From Eggerthellales bacterium UBA948 (GTDB lineage: Bacteria; Actinomycetota; Coriobacteriia; Coriobacteriales; UBA8131), in the NCBI GenBank assembly GCA_002293265.1, contig DBCW01000083.1:33411-38567 (forward strand): 5,157 nucleotides of DNA, given 5' to 3'. A program made the translations under genes and the position numbers. Positions 1-5,157 of this stretch are shown here, piece by piece. Positions within the stretch are counted from its first letter, which is position 1. Each line of letters starts with the position of its first letter. The notes beneath the pieces were generated by a model. That model did no database searches. It was not told where the DNA came from and was given only the letters and a program-made list of their open reading frames with translations.

Positions 1-3000
1 CTAAGAATCATTTCGAAATCATTTGGTAGAGCTTTATCGATATCATTCGCATCCAACATAATATTATAGAAGAAACTACCGTCTACAAAACAAGTCTCGC
101 TATTTTCAGTCATCCTGTCTCCGCTGCGATTGATGTCGTAATACCCATCACCAAGTCCGAAAATGTGACCCATTTCATGAGCAGCAACATTTCCAAAAGG
201 CTGTGGCACTTGATGACCTAGAACTATATTTGATTCTACCTGCTTATCTGTTGGCATAAAAATAACAGGGGACATATCTTTTGAGCCACTCTTTTGAGCT
301 CCGAGTGGCTGCCCGCCATAAGCATGATACCAATAGTCACCCTCCACACTATATTGAGTTAAGTATCCACCTCTTGTAGCTACACCACCTATAAACACAT
401 TAATATTTCGCTGCCCAACAGAGTCTTTATGCCAAAATACCTTAGTCGTATATTCGTAAACTCCAGCTTTTTTGATCTTCTTGTTATGAAAATACTTTTC
501 CACACCTTTTTTAAACTTTATTATTGCAGAAGTGTCATTAGATCGCTTGATACCTGATTTTGCGTCTTTTTGATATAAAAAATTCGCGTAAATATGAATC
601 TCAAGAGTTACTTTTGCTCCGATATCTACATAGTACTTTATTGGCGGCTTAATGTTTCCCTGATCAACCGTGTTAACTCTCATATCATTTATCAGTTTTG
701 TTGAAGAGGCACCTTTTCCAAGCTTAACTACCTTTTCTTTAGCTAGACCTTCAAAACACTTTCTTGTAGCAACAACTATTGTGGGTGTTGCACTTCGCTT
801 TATGCTCTTGGCAAATACAATAGTTTTACTTGATGTTTTACAAATTGCGGCAACGGTATAGTAGTAAGTGGTTTTAGCTTTCAGCCTTTTGTCTGTAAAC
901 GAAGTAGTTTTAGAGCTAACGTTTTTGTAGGCTTTTGGGTCAACATCTCTATCCGTGCTTCTATAGATTAAGTAACCCGTAGCTCTGGGTATTCTTGTCC
1001 AAGAAAGCTTTATATCGCTGTAAGAGATAGCCTCAGCGGTAAGTGTTGTTTGTCCTGTTGTTATAGTTATTGATCCTGTGCCAATTCGATTGTGATTTTT
1101 ATCATATGCAATAACCCAGTAAGTATAGACGTTCTTGTTTCCCGCATTTGAGTCTTTGTAAGTGCGGCCACCTACCAACTTCTTTGATTCCAACACCTTA
1201 TTTTGACCACTTATTCTCTTGTTGATCATGTAATAATTAGCGTTAGGAATACCAACAAAAGAGAATGTATTTCTGAACTTACCATTTGAGAGACGCGCGG
1301 TTTCCACAAGCTTGGTTGTGATTCTTTTTAAAGATGAACTTGAAGCTGAGGAATAGTCATTGTCTGCCACAACTTTACATGTTGCTTTTTTTGCCCCATC
1401 TCTTGTGGTGACCGTAATTGTTACTGCGCCAACTTTTAAAGCGTTTAATACACCTGCTGGACTCACGCTTACCACTGTTGGATTTGAGCTTTTCCAAGTA
1501 ACCGCCTTGTTGGTTGCGTTTGTTGGAAGCACTGTAGCAACTAGTGTCTCGCTTTGACCAACTGACATAGGAAGCATTGTTTCATTAAGTTTTACGCTCG
1601 CCACAGGCACAGGCTTAACCATAACACTACACATAGCAACCTTTTTGCCGTCTGTTGTAGTTACTGTAATTGTTGCACTGCCAACCTTTTGGGCCGTAAC
1701 CTTACCTGTTTGATCTATTGTTGCAGCTTTGGTGTTGGAGCTTTTAAAAGTAACTGCTTTGTTTGTGGCATTGCTCGGAGATACAGTGGCTACAAGAGTG
1801 AATGCTTGTCCTTCCATCACTGATATGTTTGTTTTGTTGAGCTTTACACCGCTTACAAGTATTGGCTTTACTTCCAGTGTGCACTTAGCAGTTTTGCTTC
1901 CATCTGTAGTAGTTACAGTAATAGTAGCTTTACCTACACCTTTAGTTACTACTTTACCTGACTTGTCTACTGTAGCTACTTTGGTGTTTGAGCTTTTCCA
2001 GGTGACAGATTTTGTTGTTGCGTTTGCAGGAGATATAGTGGCTTTAAGTGTAGCTGTACGCCCAATAAAGATGGAGAGACTAGAGTTATTGAGTGTAACT
2101 TTAGTTACCGGTATTGGCTTAACTTCTATCTCGCAAGTAGCTGTCTTCTCACCATCTTCAGTAGTTGCTGTAATTGTAGCTTTGCCTACACTTACAGCTG
2201 TGACTTTACCTTTTAAATCTACTTTGGCAACTTGTGAGTTATCGCTTGTGAAAGTTATGTTTTTGTTATCTGCATCACTTGGAGAAACAGTAGCTTTTAA
2301 AGTAAATGTCTCAGGTACTTGAAGCGTGATTTTAGTCTTATCAAGCTTTATGGTGCTTACAGGTATTGGAGTTACTTCTACCTCGCATGTAGCTGTCTTT
2401 TGCCCATCTGTAGTTGTAACAGTAATGGTTGTGCTTCCTATATCTTTTGCACTGACTTTACCACTTGAACTAACTGTAGCCACATCGCTATTTGAACTTG
2501 TCCAAGTTACTTGTTTGTTATCTGCCAGGTCTGGATATACTGTCTCACTTAATGTATCTGTGTCTCCAATATAAAGACTAAGTGATGATTTATCTAGTGT
2601 GACTTTACTTACAGGTATTGTTATGTCTACTTTAGCGATAAATCCTGTTTGAGTTTTAAAGAAGTCATCTACCTCAAAGCTTGTATCTATGTCTACGTAA
2701 TAAAAGCTTGAACACTTTCTAAGTATTGTAAGCTTAGTGTCTTTAGGGATATCTATTCTTGCACCTTGAGTAGTTGTAGCTCCTCTATATAGCATTGATG
2801 TGTTTTTGATTAAAGCTTGAGTGTCATCTATTTCTGCATAACTTGATACATATGCATCATCTGTATACGTATCTCCATCTGTAGTTTTTACAGTTAGAGT
2901 TACTTTAGATGTTCCCTCTTTTGAGCTATCAAAGTATACTCCGTTAGTTTCTTCTCTAATACTTACAACACTTGTATCTGAGCTTTTCCATGTTGTAGTT

Positions 3001-3199
3001 GATATATCTCCTTCTGACAGAAAAGCTTTAAATGGCCATATTGATTTTTTTCTTCTACTAATCTGTAGTCTGCCTTAGCGTCACTTACATCTATGATTTC
3101 TACACTTGGGGCAGCGTATGCTTTACTTGGCTCAAATATTAAAAATCCTCCAAGTGCAAGTATTGCCGCTAGGAGGATTTTGAGAGTTTTTAATCTCAT
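1..3199 (-). CDS. Secreted multidomain Big_2/FN3 surface protein with C-terminal zinc metalloprotease domain (frameshifted, 3' end outside window)
   Basis: Likely an exported adhesin-like protein carrying a peptidase domain. The frame of the body is open from 3074 to the left edge. The start (3199) and signal peptide lie in another frame, joined at the A7 run 3045-3051. Numbering with one extra A gives at least 1066 residues. Order: signal peptide 1-29; degenerate Ig-like domain about 30-125 (contains TTTWKSSDTSVVSI); SH3b-like segment 127-196 (LYRGATTTQGARIDIPKDTK ... TGFIAK); five Big_2 repeats 197-612 (TWKSSNTKVATVD, GKATITVTTTDG); Ser-rich linker; two fibronectin-III-like domains about 627-717 and 718-806 (IKLSWTRIPRATGYLIYRS, TTYYYTVAA); then a C-terminal domain with HEMGH at 1008-1012 and Asp 1018, matching the HExxHxxGxxD zinc site of metzincin-like peptidases. 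No LPXTG or other anchor is visible because the end is missing. The frame break could be a real mutation, phase variation, programmed slippage or a sequencing error. Substrate is unknown. Confidence 0.88.
1365..2612 (-). repeat. Five tandem Big_2 (bacterial Ig-like) repeats, 84-codon period
   Basis: Repeats start at residues 197, 281, 365, 449 and 533 of the joined protein. The first four are each exactly 84 codons (252 nt), and the last is about 80 residues. Each follows PV-x-x-V-x-L-N ... ATVSPSNATNKAVTWKSSN ... ATVD..GKV ... GKATITVTTTDG.K.A.C.V.V. A single cysteine recurs at the same place near the end of every repeat. Big_2 domains are common extracellular stalk or adhesion modules. The repeats are diverged in sequence, so the exact spacing reflects conserved domain length and not very recent duplication. 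Confidence 0.9.
2963..3199 (-). CDS. Signal-peptide N-terminal reading frame of the surface protein as it stands (78 codons)
   Basis: As the sequence reads, translation from the ATG at 3199 gives a 78-residue product that stops at 2963. Residues 1-29 are a classical Sec signal peptide: a basic start (MRLKTLK), a hydrophobic core (ILLAAILALGGFLIF) and an AYA-A cleavage site after residue 29. There is no lipobox cysteine. Mature sequence begins APSVEIIDVSD. After about residue 50 (RLVEE) this frame becomes unlike any domain, while the next frame reads KKSIWPFKAFLSEGD and runs on into Ig-like sequence. The real product is therefore the joined ORF, and the last ~28 codons here are probably out-of-frame noise. 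The start has no strong Shine-Dalgarno of its own but overlaps the stop of a short leader ORF (ATGA). Confidence 0.75.
   Translation of the reverse strand: MRLKTLKILLAAILALGGFLIFEPSKAYAAPSVEIIDVSDAKADYRLVEEKNQYGHLKLFCQKEIYQLQHGKAQIQVL
3045..3051 (-). other. A7 slippage site where the surface-protein frame shifts by -1
   Basis: On the coding strand the sequence is GAAGAAAAAAATC. The signal-peptide frame reads GAA GAA AAA AAT. The domain-bearing frame reads AAA AAA TCA. One additional A would fuse the two frames. The heptamer A-AAA-AAT also fits the X-XXY-YYZ pattern for -1 ribosomal slippage. No convincing stimulatory stem was seen downstream, and no Shine-Dalgarno was seen upstream at the usual spacing. 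A frame switch must fall between 3074 (a stop just upstream in the body frame) and 2963 (stop in the first frame), so this run is the best site. Confidence 0.75.
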
Positions 3200-3255
3200 T
3201 GTTTCGTTGATAGTAGTGTGTGTGTGTTGATTGGAATTGATTTTGGATTATTCAT
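3196..3255 (-). CDS. Possible 19-codon leader ORF coupled to the surface-protein start
   Basis: An ATG at 3255 opens a 19-codon frame beginning MNNPKSIPIN and ending STKQ. Its TGA stop shares bases with the ATG of the surface gene (ATGA, 3196-3199). A purine-rich AAGGATGGGG lies upstream of this ATG, with GGGG six bases before it. The surface-gene ATG itself lacks a good ribosome binding site. This arrangement fits translational coupling. The peptide has no recognisable function, is not signal-like, and could be a chance ORF. The GT dinucleotide repeat lies inside it. Confidence 0.4.
   Translation of the reverse strand: MNNPKSIPINTHTLLSTKQ
3216..3227. repeat. (GT)6 dinucleotide repeat in the surface-gene leader
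   Basis: Six GT units (CA on the coding strand) lie 17-28 bases upstream of the surface-protein start and inside the 19-codon leader ORF. Slippage by one unit would shift the leader ORF frame and change its overlap with the downstream start. The tract is short, so instability is only a possibility. Confidence 0.6.
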
Positions 3256-3329
3256 GTTTTGCCCCATCCTTTTGTTGCCCCTTAAAGACTCTGCGTTATT
3301 TAGTTGCGCATCGCCTAACCTATTTGCTG

Positions 3330-3359
3330 ATTATTGCATGATTATATGGATATCGTCAA
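3330..3359 (-). promoter_or_regulatory. Sigma-70-type promoter for the surface-protein gene
   Basis: On the minus strand TTGACG (3359-3354) and AATAAT (3335-3330) are separated by 18 bases. Each hexamer matches five of six consensus positions. Transcription would start near 3323, giving a leader of about 120 nt before the surface-gene ATG at 3199 and covering the leader ORF at 3255. Predicted from sequence only. Confidence 0.55.
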
Positions 3360-3517
3360 ATATATTATTCTAATGTTATGCATTCATTTATTGGTATATT
3401 TAGATTGCTTTTTTTGTGTTTTTGGATATTCTCGCAGAGCACATTATTTTTCAAACTGTTTTTTACAGAATATAGCTTCTCATTTCACAAATCTTGGACA
3501 AAACAACCAGTACAAAG

Positions 3518-3567
3518 CTAGGGAAGCACCGACTTGATCATTACGCGCCAAATCGGCACTTCCCTAG
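3518..3567 (-). repeat. 50-bp inverted repeat (19-bp stem, 12-nt loop)
   Basis: Arms 3518-3536 and 3549-3567 begin and end with CTAGGGAAG and CTTCCCTAG. Sixteen of 19 positions pair as Watson-Crick. The three exceptions are all C/A on the plus strand, which become G-U wobbles in RNA made from the minus strand, so the minus-strand RNA would pair along the whole stem. It is less AT-rich than its surroundings. It lies between divergent genes, so ordinary end-of-gene termination is not an obvious role, although TTTGATT follows it on the plus strand. It may be a dispersed palindromic repeat, an operator or a small structured RNA. Confidence 0.7.
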
Positions 3568-3652
3568 TTTGATTAGAAATTTGGAATTAGTGAGTAAATG
3601 TAAAGCTTCAAAAATAAATTCCTTTTTTGAGCATAATTGTTAACTAGCCTTA

Positions 3653-3682
3653 TTGTTCTTCATTTGGATAAAGTGTTAAAAT
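3653..3682 (+). promoter_or_regulatory. Candidate promoter for the ModE-like regulator
   Basis: TTGTTC (3653-3658) and TAAAAT (3677-3682) are spaced by 18 bases. The -10 matches five of six positions and the -35 only three. A start near 3689 would leave about 50 nt of leader before the ATG at 3742. That supports the 3742 start over the upstream TTG at 3637, which would lie before the promoter. Confidence 0.35.
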
Positions 3683-3741
3683 GTGTAAAACAATACGATT
3701 TAACCAAACAAACCTTAAGTATCGACGAGAAAGTAATTGCA

Positions 3742-4092
3742 ATGAAGAGCATGAAGCATCTTGATTTTCAGCTAAGGCTAGCATTTTATTCAGGAAAGCA
3801 AGTAGACAAGGGCACTTTTGGAAAAGGTATAGCAACACTTCTACGCGGTGTTGAGCAATGCGGATCCCTTAATGCCTCGGCAAAAAAAATTCGTATGGCC
3901 TACAGTAAGGCTTGGCGTATCGTCAAGGAAACAGAGGCCGGCTTTGGTTTTGACCTGATCGATCGCAATGGGGCTCGAGGCTCAGAGCTTACTTCTGAGG
4001 GCAAGAAACTGTTAGAAGCCTACGAAGCGTTGGAGGCACTAGGCAAGGACTATCTTGCTGATAAATTTAAAGAACTCGTGATTGATAAATAG
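3742..4092 (+). CDS. Stand-alone ModE/LysR-type winged helix-turn-helix transcriptional regulator
   Basis: A 116-residue cytoplasmic DNA-binding protein. Residues about 25-95 match the N-terminal winged helix of ModE (molybdate regulator). The helix-turn-helix is GSLNASAKKIRMAYSKAW (41-58), comparable with the GSIS..AK..G.SYKSAW segment of ModE, and the wing is around RNGARGSELTSEGKKLL (75-91). The C-terminal molybdate-binding (TOBE/MOP) domains are absent, so its ligand, if any, is unknown. I chose ATG 3742 because GAGAAAG (3727-3733) stands eight bases before it. The frame also opens upstream from a TTG at 3637, but that stretch is not domain-like. A second ATG at 3751 is also possible. It is divergent from the surface gene and convergent with map, 39 bases away. 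No molybdate transport or cofactor genes are visible. The target is not shown by the sequence; the shared intergenic region makes the surface gene or itself possible targets. Confidence 0.85.
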   Translation: MKSMKHLDFQLRLAFYSGKQVDKGTFGKGIATLLRGVEQCGSLNASAKKIRMAYSKAWRIVKETEAGFGFDLIDRNGARGSELTSEGKKLLEAYEALEALGKDYLADKFKELVIDK

Positions 4093-4131
4093 CTGCTCGT
4101 TCCCTGCTATTCGTCATGCTCCCAGCTGTTT

Positions 4132-4884
4132 TTACTCGGCGGTAAGTATTAGTGGATCTCCATCGGTAATCGCAACCGTCTTTTCAAAATGCGCTGACGG
4201 TTTGTTGTCCGCTGTAAAAACTGTCCAGCGATCTTCAAAGGGACCGGCAGTTTTATGTGTGCCCATATTAACCATTGGCTCTATTGCAAGCACCATACCA
4301 CTTTTAAGTTTTACCCCTTGCCCTTTTTTACCAAAGTTTGGCACATTGGGATCCTCGTGCATGTCACGACCTATGCCGTGACCAACGTATTCTCTAACCA
4401 CACCATAACCCTCGCGCTCAGCCAAACTCTGTACTGCGTGTCCGATATCGCCAAGCCTATTTCCTTCACGTGCTGCATCAATTGCATCCCACATGCATTG
4501 TTCGGTCACTTCCAGCAGACGTGCAACTTCGGGTGCAACTTGACCAACAGCAAAAGTCCAGGCGTTGTCGCCTACCCAACCACCAACAATGGCACCAACA
4601 TCTATCGAAATGATATCGCCCTCTTTTAAAAACACGCCGGCTGATGGAACACCATGTACGATCTGACTGTTTATGGATGAGCAGATAGAGCCCTTAAATC
4701 CGCCATAACCAAGAAAGGCGGGAATACCGCCTTCCATGCGTATTAAGTTCTCAGCAAACTTATCCAATTCCAAAGTTGAGATACCGGGGCGCACAAGCTC
4801 ACCTGTCTTGCGAAGTGCTTTTGCACTTACGCGTCCGGCTTCTTTCATGGCATCGATCTCTGCAGGTGTTTTAAGTATTATCAC
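4132..4884 (-). CDS. map: Methionine aminopeptidase, type I
   Basis: Cytosolic metalloenzyme that removes the initiator methionine from nascent proteins after deformylation. It is 250 residues, normal for bacterial type I MetAP without an N-terminal extension. All five dinuclear-metal ligands are visible: Asp95 (SIDVGA), Asp106 (GDNAWTF), His169 (YVGHGIG), Glu202 (AIEPM) and Glu234 (HFEKT). The catalytic histidines are His77 (IVHGVP) and His176 (MHEDPN). The start is GTG at 4884, giving MIILKTPAEIDAMKEAGR, the standard family N-terminus. The ribosome site (GCGAGA) is weak. In many bacteria map follows adk in the secY operon. Here it follows the adk end too, but with a 204-bp gap filled by a candidate mobile element. 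It ends 39 bases from the convergent regulator. Codon composition is visibly less AT-rich than the surface gene. Confidence 0.97.
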   Translation of the reverse strand: MIILKTPAEIDAMKEAGRVSAKALRKTGELVRPGISTLELDKFAENLIRMEGGIPAFLGYGGFKGSICSSINSQIVHGVPSAGVFLKEGDIISIDVGAIVGGWVGDNAWTFAVGQVAPEVARLLEVTEQCMWDAIDAAREGNRLGDIGHAVQSLAEREGYGVVREYVGHGIGRDMHEDPNVPNFGKKGQGVKLKSGMVLAIEPMVNMGTHKTAGPFEDRWTVFTADNKPSAHFEKTVAITDGDPLILTAE

Positions 4885-4910
4885 AATTCTCGCAATTCAG
4901 AAGAGATTAT

Positions 4911-5080
4911 GGGCTGTATCAAAAGTCTTATGGTAAAATACTTCTTCAACTTTTCACATAGCACTAATCGTTTATTATGGATTCCCGCCTTCGCGGGAAT
5001 GACAGGGGGCGCATGTGAGTGGCTGATGGATGTGTGGCAATGACAATCTGACCTATGTCCATACTTTTGATACAGCTCCC
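4911..5080. mobile_element. Candidate 170-bp MITE between adk and map
   Basis: The ends are inverted repeats: GGGCTGTATCAAAAGT at 4911-4926 and the complement of GGGAGCTGTATCAAAAGT at 5063-5080. The core GCTGTATCAAAAGT (14 bases) is identical on both sides. Both ends start with GGG, and one carries a two-base insertion or loss. TAT flanks the element on both sides (4908-4910 and 5081-5083), a possible 3-bp target duplication. There is no transposase ORF, so it would be non-autonomous. Removing it with one TAT would leave about 31 bp between adk and map, a typical operon gap. An internal 20-bp palindrome lies at 4981-5000. Confidence 0.65.
4981..5000. repeat. REP-like palindrome ATTCCCGC-N4-GCGGGAAT
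   Basis: A perfect 8-bp stem with the loop CTTC, inside the candidate MITE and midway between adk and map. Palindromes of this ATTCCCGC/GCGGGAAT type occur as dispersed repeats in many bacterial genomes. In RNA it would form a stable hairpin upstream of map. There is no T tract on the minus strand after it (AT-rich ATCCATAATAAACG follows), so an intrinsic terminator is not well supported. Confidence 0.75.
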
Positions 5081-5088
5081 TATGTCGC

Positions 5089-5157
5089 TTATTTAACGAT
5101 CTGTCTTTTTATGTCGAGGAAGACCTCGTCTACCGGTCTGTCTCCGTCAACTTCTAC
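5089..5157 (-). CDS. adk: Adenylate kinase, C-terminal end only (partial)
   Basis: The last 22 codons and the TAA stop of a gene entering from the right edge. They read VEVDGDRPVDEVF followed by LDIKRQIVK. This resembles the C-terminus of bacterial adenylate kinase, where a beta strand and a VDG...VDEVF..I helix close the protein. Adenylate kinase interconverts ATP and AMP with two ADP in the cytosol. The usual gene order secY-adk-map, with map next on the same strand, supports the call. The fragment is too short to show the P-loop or LID domain, so identity rests on this tail and on context. Confidence 0.72.
   Translation of the reverse strand, partial: VEVDGDRPVDEVFLDIKRQIVK

Larger units (their letters stand above)
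3200..3741. other. Divergent intergenic control region between surface gene and regulator
   Basis: About 540 bp without a convincing protein gene other than the 19-codon leader ORF. It contains the minus-strand promoter and leader (3200-3359), a very AT-rich stretch with several T runs (about 3360-3510), a 50-bp palindrome (3518-3567), and a candidate plus-strand promoter (3653-3682). A direct repeat GGGGCAA occurs twice on the minus strand (3281-3275 and 3265-3259) just upstream of the leader ORF. Nothing recognisable as a known riboswitch was found. Confidence 0.6.

Noticed and set aside
670..2574. Several plus-strand ORFs (670-861, 1360-1557, 1729-2322, 2326-2574)
   Set aside because: They lie opposite the surface-protein frame, which translates without a stop into recognisable Big_2 and FN3 sequence. 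Their Val/Thr/Leu-rich repeats are just the antisense of the Big_2 repeats.
2990..3020. Strong Shine-Dalgarno-like AGAAGGAGATATA just downstream of the A7 run, as an internal start for the body frame
   Set aside because: The only ATG after it (in ACAACATGG) is in another frame and stops after 11 codons. It also lies downstream, not upstream, of the slippage site, so it does not fit a -1 stimulator.
3200..3323. Known riboswitch (for example cyclic-di-GMP class) in the surface-gene leader
   Set aside because: GGGGCAA and GCGATGCGCAAC caught the eye, but the conserved core and paired elements of known classes are not present.
3334..3537. Plus-strand 67-codon ORF with a hydrophobic start, ending inside the 50-bp palindrome
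   Set aside because: TTG start, no ribosome site, lies over the opposite-strand promoter, and the sequence is mainly AT-rich intergenic DNA. The hydrophobicity follows from the T-rich composition.
3637..3741. Upstream extension of the regulator from TTG 3637
   Set aside because: No Shine-Dalgarno, not domain-like, and it precedes the candidate promoter. ATG 3742 has a well-placed GAGAAAG.
4088..4131. Bidirectional terminator between the regulator and map (AATAGC/GCTATT, or AGCTG/CAGCT followed by GTTTTTA)
   Set aside because: Stems are only 5-6 bp with loops of 12 or more bases. A terminator is expected in this convergent gap, but the structure is too weak to call.
4082..4936. Plus-strand ORFs 4082-4381, 4255-4629 and 4736-4936
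   Set aside because: They are antisense shadows of map, which has all its catalytic residues.

Overview
The window holds parts of four genes. A very long secreted surface protein is read leftwards and fills about the first 3.2 kb. A small ModE-like DNA-binding regulator is read rightwards. Methionine aminopeptidase (map) is read leftwards. The last codons of what looks like adenylate kinase (adk), also leftwards, sit at the right edge. The adk-map pair and the style of the surface protein (Big_2 and fibronectin-type domains, no lipobox, single membrane implied) suggest a Gram-positive-type anaerobe. I lean towards Coriobacteriia or a related host-associated lineage, but this is a weak inference from protein style only.

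Layout: positions 1-3199 (minus) encode a signal peptide, a degenerate Ig-like domain, an SH3b-like segment, five Big_2 repeats of 84 residues, two fibronectin-III-like domains and a C-terminal metalloprotease-like domain with HEMGHIFGLGD. The C-terminus runs off the left edge. The reading frame is broken once, at a run of seven A's (3045-3051) near codon 50. The signal peptide is therefore in one frame and everything else in another. Positions 3200-3741 form a divergent control region: a good minus-strand promoter, a 19-codon leader ORF overlapping the surface-gene start as ATGA, a GT dinucleotide repeat, a near-perfect 50-bp palindrome, and a candidate plus-strand promoter for the regulator. 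Positions 3742-4092 are the regulator, and 4132-4884 are map, convergent with it. Positions 4885-5088 separate adk from map and are almost entirely a 170-bp candidate MITE with terminal inverted repeats and an internal REP-like palindrome.

How the parts may work together: adk and map normally belong to the ribosomal-protein/secY operon, so the right end is core genome whose adk-map junction appears to have been opened by a small non-autonomous element. The left end looks like accessory genome, visibly AT-richer. The surface protein has the layout of a secreted adhesin/protease. Its expression could be tuned by its promoter and leader ORF, and switched by slippage in the A7 or GT tracts. The regulator is divergently placed and is a possible controller. 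These regulatory links are inference. No RNA genes or CRISPR arrays were seen.
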